From Bryum argenteum (Eukaryota; Streptophyta; Bryopsida; Bryales; Bryaceae): a DNA stretch of 64,000 bases. The notes beneath the pieces are model-generated. The model was not told where the DNA came from, made no database searches, and worked only from the letters and a program-made list of their open reading frames with translations. Made by a program: the position numbers and the translations under genes. The stretch lies in the NCBI GenBank assembly GCA_037043015.1, contig CM073327.1, positions 18,458,727 through 18,522,726 of the forward strand. Direction: 5' to 3'. Shown here in pieces: positions 20,771-32,090 of this stretch (its first letter is position 1; the number at the start of each line of letters is the position of its first letter).

Positions 20771-23700
20771 TCCCAAACTAGCAAGGAGTTGGGCTTGCCA
20801 CCGCAAAAAGGCAAGCAAGCCCATCAATGTGCGTTTTGCAAAGGGCGAACCCGCACAAGACGGAGGAAGTGGCGTTGCAAGTGACCTTGAAGTGTGGGAC
20901 ATTGGAGTTTGTTGAGAATTTCACATTATGTGAGATGGATGAGGTAGACCTCATCTTAGGGGATACCTTCTTTGAGGCGCACACGGTGGATGTGAGGCGC
21001 AAGCCAAAGAGACGGTTTAGTGGTGCGCCGTGATGGCAAGGAGTTAGTGTTGAAGTTAACTCGTGGCCCTTCAATAGCGGGGGGCAAATTAAACTTGGTC
21101 TCTTTAGACCAAATGTTGGAACATCAATTTGTGGTGATGGCTCGTGAAGAGCAACTTGGGCATGAGGGGAAGAGGGTGCAACAACCACTTCCCAAAGAAA
21201 TTCAAGAGGTGTTGGCCAAGTACAAGGATGTGCTTACCAATGAGTTACCCAAAGAGCTACCCCCAAGAAGAGAAGTGGATCACAAGATCGAGGTGCTACC
21301 TGGAGCTGAGCCACCTTCTAAGGCACCTTATCGGTTAAACCAAAACGAGTTGATGGAGCTAAAGAAGCAACTAAACGACTTGTTGGAAAGGGGTTATGTG
21401 AGACCAAGCAAGTCACCATATGGTGCACCGGTCCTCTTTGTGGACAAGAAGGATGGCAAGCTTAGGATGTGCATTGATTATAGGGCCTTGAATAAGGTGA
21501 CCATCAAGAACAACTACCCTTTGCCTCGAATTGATGATCTCTTTGATAGATTGGCGGGAGCTAAGTACTTTAGTCGCATAGACTTAAAGTCGGGTTACTA
21601 CCAAATCCGCATTGCGGATGCGGATGTGGAAAAGACCGCGTGCCGCACAAGGTATGGGTCTTATGAGTTCCTTGTGATGCCCTTTGGGTTGTGCAATGCA
21701 CCCTCAACATTCACAACCCTTATGAACACCATCTTTCGAGAGGAAATGGATGACTTTGTGATTGTCTACATCGATGACATCTTGGTGTTTTCCAAGACGG
21801 CCGAGGAACATGCAAGGCACCTTGAGGCGAAGACTCATGAAGCTTAGAGACAACAAGCTTTATGCTAATGGGGAAAAGAGTGAGTTTGCACAACTTGAGA
21901 TGGAGTTCTTGGGCCATGTGGTTACCGGAGATGGAATCAAGCCGGACATGAAGAAGGTGAAGGCAATTCAAGAGTGGAAGCGGCCTTCTACACAAAAGGG
22001 ACTTAGGTCATTCCTTGGCCTAGCAAACTACTATCGCCGCTTCATACGCAACTTCTCTAAGATTGCCAAGCCTTTGTCCGACTTGTTGAAAAAAGGGGTG
22101 AACCAAGTATGGGATGAATTTTGCTACCAAGCCTTTGAGGAACTCAAGAACAAGTTGTCATCTCCACCAGTGTTGAAGTTCCCTGAGTTTGATAAGCCCT
22201 TTGAGGTCCACACAGATGCAAGTGACTTTGCCATTGGAGGCGTCTTGATGCAAGATGGTAGGCCAATTGCCTACGAGAGCAAGAAGTTGGATGGGTGTCA
22301 AAGGAGGTGGCCAACTCACGAGAAGGAGCTCTTTGCGGTGGTGCATTGTTTGAAGACATGGCAACATTACTTGGGGTTGCACAAGACTAAGGTCTACACC
22401 GATAATGTGTCTTTGAAGTATTTTGAGACACAAGCACAAATGAGTGCCAAACAATTGAGGTGGCATGATACCTTGGCGCTCATGAATGTGGACTTGATCC
22501 ACAAACCGGGCCGTGACAATGTGGTGCCGGATGCGCTAAGTAGAAAGGAAGAGTTTCATGCCATGAGCACCACCCAAGTCTTGCGGCTCATGTATAAGGG
22601 TGAAGGCAATTGGGAACGGCGGATAAGAGAGGGGTACATGAAGGACCCCGAGGCACAACAAATGCTTGGTGATCTTAGGAAGGGCAAGAAGCTCAAGGAG
22701 ATCAAGTTGGTGAATGGATTGCTCAAGTATAAGCAAAGTAGGGTGTATGTTCCTCAAGGCAAGCTTAGATTGTTGGTTTTGAAGGAGGAACATGATAGTC
22801 CCATAGCCGGCCATAGGGGAGAAAAGGCTACCATTGCAACGGTGTCAAGGAGGTACTATTGGCCGGGGATGAAAGATGACATAACCCACTTTGTGAAGAC
22901 TTGTGTGAAGTGCCAACTTAACCGGGCTTCATATCAAAAGCAAGCGGGCTTGTTGCAACCATTGCCAATTCCGCCGGGTCCTTGGCATAGTGTGTCTATG
23001 GACTTCATCACAAGCCTTCCCGAGTCGCAAGGTATGATGCCATCTTAGTGATGGTGGATCGGTTTAGCAAGTTGGCTCATATGGTGCCAACTAGAGGAAC
23101 TACAATCTCGCTTTGAGACCGCCAAGATCTTTCTCGATGCATGGTGGAAGCATCACGGGTTGCCAAGAGTGATTGTGTCGATCGAGACCCAAAGTTCACA
23201 AGTGCATTTTGGAGACACTTCTTTAGGAAGGTGGGAACCAAGTTGACATTTAGCACTCGCCTTTCATCCCCAAACAGATGGGCAAACCGAAAGGGTGAAT
23301 GGGGTCTTGAACCAATACTTGAGGAACTTTGTGAGTGCGGACCAACGTGATTGGGTAGACTATGTGGGGTTGGCGGAGTTCGATTACAATGCGGCCACAC
23401 ACTCGGCGACTAAGGAGTCACCTTTCAAAGTGGCCTATGGAGTGGAGCCACTCCAACCTCGCTGACTTAGCTCTCGAGGGGCACATTCAACACCGAGTTC
23501 AACCAAGATGGTGAAGACTTGGCCAAGAAGCGGGAACATATGTTGGAAAAAACCAAGTTGTTGTTGGAGAAGGCAAGAAGGCGCTATGAGAAGCAAGTTA
23601 ATGCCGGAAGACGTGAAGTGGAGTATGAGGTGGGACAAAAGGTGTTGTTGAATGTGAAGAACTTCACCATGTCCGAAGGCCTCACTCCAAAGTTCATGTC

Positions 23701-24082
23701 CAAGTTTGCGGGTCCGTTTCCCATTGTGGAACGGGTGTTCAAAGATGTGTATAAGTTGGAGCTACCACCCGAGATCAAAGTGCATCCAACATTCCATGTT
23801 TCATTGTTAAAGCCATTCAAGGAGGATACCTTGTGGCCGGATCGCAAGCAAGTGATTCGGCCACCACCAGAGTTGGTTGGACAACATTTGGAATATGAGG
23901 TAGAGGCCATCCTCAAGAGTAGGAACCTCAAAAACAAGAGCAAGGAATACCTTGTGAAGTGGCGAGGATACCACGAGAAAGAAGCAACGTGGGTGGCGGC
24001 AAAGGACATGGTGAATGCTAAGGAGGTGGTGGAGAACTTTGAGAAGAATAGGAGCTCCAACAAGAAGCAACGTAGGCATTGA
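20771..24082 (+). pseudogene. A1 pol: RT, RNase H, integrase, chromodomain
   Basis: Order of domains: the protease remainder, with [11 protein letters not shown]; reverse transcriptase with [26 protein letters not shown] and the catalytic YIDD at 21767-21778; RNase H with HTDASDFAIGG and WPTHEKELFAV; integrase with an HHCC finger (H...H.GEKAT...C.KC), DFITSLPES and the later catalytic block near 23170-23300; and a chromodomain with EAILKSRN, YLVKWRGY and ATWVAA (about 23900-24010), ending at TGA 24080-24082. The chromodomain places it among chromoviruses, which target H3K9-methylated chromatin. Frame changes near 21010, 21840, 23030, 23100, 23180, 23250 and 23460 break the polyprotein. Confidence 0.9.
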
Positions 24083-24880
24083 TGAGGACATCAACCTCCG
24101 TAGTGGGGGAGGATGACTTGTAGCTTGGGCGTAGATCCACAACACTTGTACTTGTTCTTTGGATTTGGCAATAAAGTTTGGCTTTGGTGTGCGCAAAGAG
24201 AAGAGTATGAGATGGAGTCCTAGTCTTGTACTTGTGCTAAGTTGGTGGAAGAGGGGGATAGAGATGTGAAACCGAGTTGGGAAGGCCGAGTAATGGGGAC
24301 CAAGGCTAGGAGAAAGAGTGGATAAAACCATGAAGTCCCTTGGCCTTGGGCTTGTCGGGCGGGGACAAGGTAATGGCGCGTGCTCATAAAAGCGCCACTC
24401 CCACAAACTAGTGCAAGCTAGTGCATGGGAGTCATGAACCCATGCCTCGAAAGAGATAGTGGGATCCGAGTTGGGCGGAACTTGGCATTACCCCCGTGCG
24501 ATCGAGTCGTGGTGTAAAAGCCATCTTGGGTTTGCAACCAAGACAACTTGGTGGAAGCATTGAGGTCCAGCCTAGTAGTCAAGGAAGAAGTGTTAGGCTA
24601 GTGGAGCCTAACTTGGAGAGCCAAGGTAAGGGCAATCCAAGAGGGTCTCAAAGTAGGTGGGTCTAGAGTAGTTTAGTTGCCTTGGAAGAAGTCCAGGGTT
24701 CTAAACGGACCACCTAGTGACGACACCTTTGAGACTTTGCCAAAGTGTGAGAGTGCATTGTGGGGGTCGCGCCCTGGTGAAACACAATGTTTGCACCAAT
24801 GGGGATGGCAACCCAAGAGTTGGTGTGACCGACTACAAGTATAGTCGATGAGGGCATCGACTCCATTAGGTGGGGGTGAG
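24083..24880 (+). other. A1 lead-out region and polypurine tract
   Basis: About 800 bases between the pol stop and the 3' LTR contain no ORF shared in frame with A2 and A3. The last bases, AGGTGGGGGTGAG (24868-24880), are the polypurine tract. It abuts the 3' LTR directly. Confidence 0.8.
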
Positions 24881-26170
24881 TGTCGCGCACCTCTCCTTGA
24901 GGAGTGCCCGCAACACCAAGGGCCCAAGGGGGACACCGGAGTGACGCCCGGGCCTTGGGGTGCCAAGGTGAAGGGAACCTAAGTGGGCCTAGTGTGGGAG
25001 AGGACCCCGGGCGTTGGAGACGCCTCTCACCCACGGAGACTAGGAGCCACGAGGGAATGGACATGAGATTATGGAAGCTCATGTTGCCACGATTCCGAAT
25101 GCTAAGGAGCACCTCATTTGGAGGTGTGAGCTAAAAGTTATGGGAGTTGGAAGATTGTGGGACTAAAGGGAGTGCTGTCCAGGGACAGTGCTGGACTGGG
25201 AAGCTGGCCCGGGACTCCCGAATCTTCAGAGGGGCATAACTCCCTCAATACTTGTCGGAATGAGGCAAGTAAGGTGTCTATCGGCATCTACTTGACGAGT
25301 AGATGTCGATAGAGTGGTCGCTCGTCGCGTTTGGATGCGGGACGAGGTAGATACGAGCCCTGGAAGGTTCGGGAAGTCTCCGGGGCCTTCCAGCGGCTAA
25401 GGCATTGGGAGATTGGGTGGTCTTCCAAAACTAAGAGGTGTGAGGGTCCAGCCCTTCACCTAGGACCAGGGGCTGCCGAATCCCACAGAGTATACTATGG
25501 GGAGGGCTGGTCTCCTCCCCACTCCCATGGTGCCTTGGTGGTGACCAAGGTGGGAGTCCCAGTGGTGTGGCTAGTGTTGGGGCCTCACCATGGGGACTCC
25601 CAAGCCAAGGTGAGTCCCAATGGGTGGAGCTAGTGTTGGGGCTCCACCATGGGGACTCAAAGTGCAAAATGAGGCACGGTGGGTGGAGCTAGTGTTGGGG
25701 CTTCACCACGGTGGCTCATAAGGACAAGGTGAGTCCCGGTGGGGAGCTAGTGTTGGGGCTTCACCACGGGGACTCATATAGGCAAATGGAGGACCATGAG
25801 TGCTACCGATGTGGGGTGGTGTCTCACCGCCGGCGTTGTGATTACTTGGTGGCCTTGGGGTCACCATGGTGGTCATGGGCGGTGGTGAGGAGACACCACC
25901 AAGTGCGGTTAGGCCGCGTGGTATGGGAGTGCCACCAAGTTGGGCCTTGGACATAAGTGGAAGTCCGCACCTAACCATTGGCTACCTACGAAGGGGTTGA
26001 GTCCCGGTTGCATGAGTAGGAGGGATTGATAACCAAGCGGTGAGCTTGGTGGTTGGTATGGAGAGCTAACTTTGTGCATGTGGGGGATGTGCAGAGTTAG
26101 CGCTCGTGACACTTGCTAGAGTTGGGAAAAAGTTGGTGTAAGCCAAGGTGAGCTAGCAAGGGTTGCGACA
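24881..26170 (+). repeat. 3' LTR of A1
   Basis: 1290 bases with the same ends, stem and 59-bp repeat as the 5' LTR. It differs by loss of one base in several short runs (for example GATTCCGG to GATTCCG) and one C/T change close to the end. Confidence 0.92.
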
Positions 26171-28465
26171 CCCAATGTGGAGAGGTATCCAGAGTTAGCC
26201 GAGGAGATGCGGCGAAATGCACTGCCAAGGAAGAGAGAGAGTTGAGCTGGTGTGAAGGCCCGGCCGAAGGAGAAGGCATCCGTGGGAGTCCAGTGTGGAC
26301 CGGACCCCTCGGACACGGAGGCACATCCGGAGGTGGAAGCCCTCAAGAGGATTGTGGAGGAGCAGGAGGCTGCACTCCGGAAGCTGCAGAACATCGACAG
26401 GACGGTGTTGCACTCCATCCTGAAGGTGTTGCAACCGGATGCTGAGGCTCTCGATTTAAGGCGGCCTTCTATGATGCCCGGATTGGGATCAGCGAATCAC
26501 CCCAATCCCTGGAGCTGCTCAGGAGGCACACAACCGGGATCAATCAGTGCCTCAAGGAGTTCCGGACTCTTACGGGTAGGTTGTTGGGGGCCCTCCCCCA
26601 CGTGGAGATGACGGAAGCCCTTCCGGAAGAGGAGGCTCTCGCACCCCCAGAGGTGCCCACGGAGGGGCCGGTGCCCATGGAGGTTGAGGAAGTGTCCCTG
26701 CCCGTTTCGGAGGAGCAGGGGATTCCACTTGATGGTGGAGTTCCGGTGGACAGGGAGAGAGAGCGAGCCGCAACTCCCCCTCAGGGAGTTGATACCTCGG
26801 GTGAACCAGGATTAACCGGGCCCTCCAAGGTGGAGCAGGTGGTGGAAGGAGAGGTTAACCCCTCTCAACAACCGGATGAGCACCCGGTTGGCGGTGTCAC
26901 AGGAGAAGGGGCAGGACTCCCCGAGCAAGTCGAGGAGGTAGTACCTCACCCGGAGGTCCAAGTCAACGAGGTGGGAGATCCGGGCGAACAGGATCATCAG
27001 GATGAACCCGTGGCCCCTCAGGAGCAGCAGGAGGAGCCCGTGGTGCCTCAGGAAGAAGTCGAAGTTCAACCCGTGCCCCCTCCATCAAAGTTGAAGGCAC
27101 TCCGGGACATGTGGAAGAGCCGGAGGACACAGTAAAACCCGAGGTTTTACATCGACACTCGGGTCGATCACAGAGGCACACCCCCCCCGCGAGTAGGCAG
27201 GCACTTCCAGGAGGAACACCCCGCCGCCAGACCCCTCGAGCCGCCCCACGCCGCCGGAAGAAGACCTTAGTTAGTAATTAGTTAGGTTAGAAGTAGCTAG
27301 AAATAGTAGATGCCTTTTTGCCACTCACTCGAAAATCTCGGAGGCCCGGGAATTCGGATCTGATAGGGTTCCCGGAAATCCGAACCTTCATACTTACCAA
27401 GACTCTCGCGGAGTCCTTCGGGTCTTTCCCGCGATCCACCCCTGTGAGTAAAGGTCCAATTTTGCATCTGAAACCTTGCGTCCTTCTTTGTGTATGTGTG
27501 AGAGATTTGCTTGGTCTTGTGTGTGAAGTGAGGTTTTGAAAATCAATTTGGGGTGCAGAAGTCCCTTGTTGGTCTGGTAGTTACGAGTTTGAGATATCCG
27601 AGAAGGGGATAGCCGGAGGAGTGACTCCGTCAGTAAGAGGTCCTAGTGAGAGGAGTCCGAGCGTCCTGGAAGTGTTGTAGCGAGTGCCAAAGGGGAGAGG
27701 TTGTGACTCCAACCGGATCGGACAGGGAATTGGGAGTGGCGAGTAAAACCACCCTGCATAACCACCCCCCGGATGGGATATTCGGGTGAGGAAAGTCCAC
27801 GACGGGAGTTGTACATAACCCCGGAGGCCAGTTACCTACCGGTGTGCGTGGTAGGAACCTCGTGGGCCGGGTAGTGGGATGCTACCCACCGCACTGCATC
27901 ACAAGTTGTGTCGCCCGAGAGAAGGAGAGAACCGGACACCGCGGTGTGACCTATCGTTTAAGCAAATTAACCAAGCGGTAGCGGCGATTTATAAGGAGGA
28001 ACCCGGGTAGAGAGGGAGAGAGGGATACGAGTATAGGTGAAACTCCAAATACCCTAATCAACCGGAGGAGAGTGCCCCTTCCGTGCTCGTTAAAAACTTA
28101 CAGGAGAACCCCTCCGAGGATTTACGGAGGTTAAATTAAATCATCACTCACTAACATGCCCTAACCGGTCAAAATAATAATTGAGTTAAGAAGAGTAACC
28201 GGATCAGAATCAACCGGTTGCCCTGGGGTTTTGGGTTAAGGAACCAGTCAGTCTAAACTCTTGCGTTCCCGATCCGGTATACCGTAATGTGTTGGTCGTT
28301 GTAGTGTTAAACCGGTGATCGATCCGGATTTCGTCTTGTCTTCACACTTCACTGAATCTCCGTGGAACGTTACCCGGAAGGTGGACCATTTTTGCTAAGT
28401 TGTAAGGGCAAATTGAGTTAATTTTGGCCTCCTCGGTTCGGTAACTCACGACATGAGTGAAACTT

Positions 28466-28482
28466 TGGCGCCGCTGCCGGGA
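28466..28482 (+). promoter_or_regulatory. Primer-binding site of family B (tRNA-Asp)
   Basis: TGGCGCCGCTGCCGGGA lies 12 bases after the LTR end. It is complementary to the 3' end of plant tRNA-Asp(GTC) except for one internal mismatch and the last base. This is the primer class typical of several plant Ty3/gypsy lineages, including Athila/Tat-like ones. It fixes the LTR/internal boundary and the plus orientation. Confidence 0.8.
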
Positions 28483-28656
28483 TTCTAAAGTCTGTGAAGC
28501 CAAGAATTCCCAGTGTAACGCTGAATTTCCTTTTTGTAGATCTGATGGGAGGCTGCGGAGATCGGGATCTTTGGTGAGCTCGTCAGGACGAAGTCGCAAG
28601 TGTGAGTCGGACTGAACGAGGGAGGGGCCTGCTGAGGAATACCAGCAAGTTGCTTC

Positions 28657-29094
28657 ATGACTCAAGGGCAAACCAGTGAACCGGACTCACGACGTGTTAC
28701 CCGGTCTGCGAGAAGGAGTACCATTCCGGTAGTTACCCCAACTGCCCAAGCACGAGAGTTTCTGTACGGCCTAGAAGAAACACTATACGCCGCGCCACCG
28801 GAAGAGGTTGTTGCCCCTGTGAGGGAGTTGAACGTACCAGCCCCTCCACCGGGTGCGGAGATACTAGTTGCACCGGAGGAAAGGAGGCCAAACCCCATGG
28901 ACGCTCCTGCCGGTCAAAGGAGAGCTGCTCCACTCACTCGCCTGAAGTATAACCGCTTCCAAGGAGATGGTAGCAAGGACGTGGACGACTGGTTGCAAGA
29001 GTTCACCACCACGGCGAACGCCAACCAGGAAGATCCGGAGTCCCGGCTGAGAGTCTTCTCCGGAATGATGAAGGGGGAAGCACTCAAGGGGGAA
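28657..29094 (+). pseudogene. Family-B gag, N-terminal fragment
   Basis: ATG 28657 opens a gag-type protein. A basic start (SRRVTRSARRS) and a Pro-rich stretch lead into the retrotransposon gag core, YNRFQGDGSKDVDDWLQEF followed by ESRLRVFSGMMKGEAL. The fragment stops after about 145 codons at 29094, where the sequence changes to the interrupted exon of gene U1. The rest of gag, all of pol and the 3' LTR are absent from copy 2. A conventional gag after the primer site shows that the LTR ORF is an additional protein, not a displaced gag. Confidence 0.75.
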
Positions 29095-29440
29095 CTCACA
29101 TTCTCCAACTCCTTCTCCACGTCCTCCCCCCCTTCACGCTGCATTGTGATCTCCTCTTCTCGCCGCATTGTGATCTCTTCTTCAACGCCCAGGTTTGCCA
29201 TTGTACCTCCTTCCTTCAAACCAAACTGAACATTGACAAGAAAGGAGTTGTTGATAGGAACAAGTACGCCATATTAGTTCATCAAGACCATCTTCACTAT
29301 TTCCATCCTGTCTTTTGTGATAACTACATTCCAAATTCTCACTCTTTCAGTCAGGCATCTCTCCTGACAGCTTTTCAAAACTGTCGCTTGTAAAGCCAAT
29401 CTATCCTCATCGGCGGTTTGTCTTTCTAGGGTTTTGCGCC
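29095..29440 (-). pseudogene. Gene U1, exon part upstream of the family-B insertion
   Basis: On the minus strand one frame runs through ADEDRLALQATVLKSCQERC, RVRIWNVVITKDRM and KEGGTMANLG, then the short repeat EEEITM(R/Q)RE, to ELENV, with one in-frame TAA near 29262. It is charged and likely helical. The frame continues directly into the 15693-15777 piece beyond the family-B insertion. Its 5' limit is unclear; weak AG acceptors lie around 29420-29435. It may be a downstream exon of the acidic gene at 38361-38997, separated from it by an intron that now holds chromovirus A2. No known domain. Confidence 0.45.
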
Positions 29441-29995
29441 GGCGCACAAAGGAGGACCTCCCCCTTCCTAAATTTCACAGAATCACTTGCCGATCTTGCC
29501 GGCATCACCTGGAAATTCCACGGTACGCGCCGCAGGAGGAGCTCGGCGGACAGGCACGCTGCGGACGGAGAAAGCACGCTGCGGACGGAGAGGGAGGGCG
29601 CTGGCTACGATGGACACCTGTGCAGGGTATACAAGGCCCGGGGCTGCTGCCATGCAGCGGGGCTGGTGCCATGGGGCCGGGGCTGGAGCCATAGGGCCGA
29701 GGCTAGTGCCATGGTGCTGCGGCTGCTGCCTCGGGGCCGGGCCTGCTCCCATGGGTCCGGGCCTGCTGCCGTGGGGCCGGGGCTGCTGCCATGGGGGCGG
29801 GGCTGCGGCCATGGGTCCGGGGCTGCCGCCATGGAGTCAGAGCCATGCTGCACGCATTGGGCCGGGGCTTCATACCCCTAAACCCTATTGCCGCGCTGCT
29901 GCCGGGGCCGGGGCTTTACAACCCGGTACCCAACGACGCTGCTGCCAGGGCCGGGAATTAATACCCAGGTCTGGGTCGGCCCGGCCGAGGTTTTA
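29441..29995. repeat. GC-rich minisatellite-like repeats
   Basis: From about 29639 to 29850 the words GGGCCGGGGCTGCTGCCAT and variants repeat with a step near 18 bases. Up to 29995 it grades into a degenerate GGCCGGG..TTTA..ACCC pattern. Similar text (GGCCGGGGGTTTATATCCTGG) resumes at 37894, right of chromovirus A2, so A2 lies within this repeat. Open frames here reflect the repeat. Confidence 0.65.
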
Positions 29996-31291
29996 TGTCG
30001 CAACCCTTGCTAGCTCACCTTAGCTTACACCAACTTTTTCCCAACTCTAGCAAGTGTCACGAGCGCTAACTCTGCACATCCCCCACATGCACAAAGTTAG
30101 CTCTCCATACCAACCACCAAGCTCACCGCTTGGTTATCAATCCCTCCTACTCATGCAACCGGGACTCAACCCCTTCGTAGGTAGCCAATGGTTAGGTGCG
30201 GACTTCCACTTATGTCCAAGGCCCAACTTGGTGGCACTCCCATACCACGCGGCCTAACCGCACTTGGTGGTGTCTCCTCACCACCGCCCATGACCACCAT
30301 GGTGACCCCAAGGCCACCAAGTAATCACAACGCCGGCGGTGAGACACCACCCCACATCGGTAGCACTCATGGTCCTCCATTTGCCTATATGAGTCCCCGT
30401 GGTGAAGCCCCAACACTAGCTCCCCCCACCGGGACTCACCTTGTCCTTATGAGCCACCGTGGTGAAGCCCCAACACTAGCTCCACCCACCGTGCCTCATT
30501 TTGCACTTTGAGTCCCCATGGTGGAGCCCCAACACTAGCTCCACCCATTGGGACTCACCTTGGCTTGGGAGTCCCCATGGTGAGGCCCCAACACTAGCCA
30601 CACCACTCGGGACTCCCACCTTGGTCACCACCAAGGCACCATGGGAGTGGGGAGGGAGACCAGCCCTCCCCATAGTATACTCTGTGGGATTCGGCAGCCC
30701 CCTGGTCCTAGGTGAAGGGCTGGACCCTCACACCTCTTAGTTTTGGAAGACCACCCAATCTCCCAATGCCTTAGCCGCTGGAAGGCCCCGGGAGACTTCC
30801 CGAACCTTCCAGGGCTCGTATCTACCTCGTCCCGCATCCAAACGCGACGAGCGACCACTCTATCGACATCTACTCGTCAAGTAGATGCCGATAGACACCT
30901 TACTTGCCTCATTCCGACAAGTATTGAGGGAGTTATGCCCCTCTGAAGATTCGGGAGTCCCGGGCCAGCTTCCCAGTCCAGCACTGTCCCTGGACAGCAC
31001 TCCCTTTAGTCCCACAATCTTCCAACTCCCATAACTTTTAGCTCACACCTCCAAATGAGGTGCTCCTTAGCATTCCGGAATCGTGGCAACATGAGCTTCC
31101 ATAATCTCATGTCCATTCCCTCGTGGCTCCTAGTCTCCGTGGGTGAGAGGCGTCTCCAACGCCCGGGGTCCTCTCCCACACTAGGCCCACTTAGGTTCCC
31201 TTCACCTTGGCACCCCAAGGCCCGGGCGTCACTCGGTGTCCCCCTTGGGCCCTTGGTGTTGCGGGCACTCCTCAAGGAGAGGTGCGCGACA
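29996..31291 (-). repeat. 3' LTR of A2
   Basis: 1296 bases. At the site near 31058-31080 it carries the A1-type sequence (CCAAATGAGG, CATTCCGG). The polypurine tract lies just outside it at 31292-31304. Confidence 0.9.
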
Positions 31292-32090
31292 CTCACCCCC
31301 ACCTAATGGAGTCGATGCCCTCATCGACTATACTTGTAGTCGGTCACACCAACTCTTGGGTTGCCATCCCCATTGGTGCAAAGATTGTGTTTCACCAGGG
31401 CGCGACCCCACAATGCACTCTCACACTTTGGCAAAGTCTCAAAGGTGTCGTCACTAGGTGGTCCGTTTAGAACCCTGGACTTCTTCCAAGGCAACTAAAC
31501 TACTCTAGACCCACCTACTTTGAGACCCTCTTGGATTGCCCTTACCTTGGCTCTCAAGTTAGGCTCCACTAGCCTAACACTTCTTCCTTGACTACTAGGC
31601 TGGACCTCAATGCTTCCACCAAGTTGTCTTGGTTGCAAACCCAAGATGGCTTTTACACCACGACTCGATCGCACGGGGGTAATGCCAAGTTCCGCCCAAC
31701 TCGGATCCCACTATCTCTTTCGAGGCATGGGTTCATGACTCCCATGCACTAGCTTGCACTAGTTTGTGGGAGTGGCGCTTTTATGAGCACGCGCCATTAC
31801 CTTGTCCCCGCGCCGGACAAGCCCAAGGCCAAGGGACTTCATGGTTTTATCCACTCTTTCTCCTAGCCTTGGTCCCCATTACTCGGCCTTCCCAACTCGG
31901 TTTCACATCTCTATTCCCCCTCTTCCACCAACTTAGCACAAGTACAAGACTAGGACTCAATCTCATACTCTTCTTTTTGCACACACCAAAGCCAAACTTT
32001 ATTGCCAAATCCAAAGAACAAGTACAAGTGTTGTGGATCTACGCCCAAGCTACAAGTCATCCTCCCCCACTACGGAGGTTGATGTCCTCA

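Larger units (their letters stand above)
18109..26170 (+). mobile_element. Chromovirus A1 (Ty3/gypsy), full length
   Basis: It has TGTCGC...GCGACA ends, LTRs of 1294 and 1290 bases, a tRNA-Met primer site, gag, pol with a C-terminal chromodomain, and a polypurine tract. It is flanked by the 5-bp duplication CCCAA (18104-18108 and 26171-26175). It lies inside the LTR ORF of family-B copy 2. The two LTRs differ at only about five places that I noticed, mostly single-base indels in homopolymers, so the insertion is young. Coding regions contain a shared stop and several frameshifts, so it is not autonomous as read. Confidence 0.93.
16374..27135 (+). pseudogene. LTR-encoded ORF (family B), copy 2, split by A1
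   Basis: The coding parts are 16374-18108 and 26176-27135, about 2.7 kb. The N-terminal domain has HWRATYKF, GYIKKKG, RNRF.KGPTEKDGFKPEDC, then a compact helical region with RLLRFLLPILSPDKPTT, QVGWHHII and PYIFHLYQR. Next comes a long E/D-, P- and K/R-rich linker with SPVRLP and PNLKRKAKKRKR (possible nuclear signals). Then a coiled coil (about 18030-18108 and 26176 onward: EVEALKRIVEEQEAALRKL) and an acidic tail ending at TAA 27133-27135. Several single-base indels break the first 60 codons (16480-16590). Similar order and spacing occur in the family-C ORF. It has no nucleic-acid enzyme motif. A gag-like, capsid-like or accessory role is possible but unproven. Confidence 0.7.
15778..28453 (+). 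repeat. Family-B LTR copy 2 (about 4.6 kb, split by A1)
   Basis: It starts TGTCGAACC and ends ACTCACGACA, giving 5-bp inverted ends TGTCG/CGACA. After removing chromovirus A1 and one copy of its target duplication it is about 4,609 bases; the other copy (4195-5079, 51830-54165, 57623-58975) sums to about 4,574. A tRNA-Asp primer-binding site starts 12 bases after the end, which identifies this block as a 5' LTR. Order inside: about 600-base leader, a roughly 900-codon ORF, then about 1.3 kb of non-coding sequence (27136-28453). Confidence 0.8.

Noticed and set aside
20373-23400. Long antisense ORFs opposite A1 gag-pol (also in A2 and A3)
   Set aside because: They are shadows of the pol reading frame. 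Their codons follow the sense-strand composition and no domain is recognisable.
29434-30023. Ala/Gly/Pro-rich ORFs at the minisatellite
   Set aside because: The composition is entirely that of the GGGCCGGGGCTGCTGCC repeat, open on both strands.
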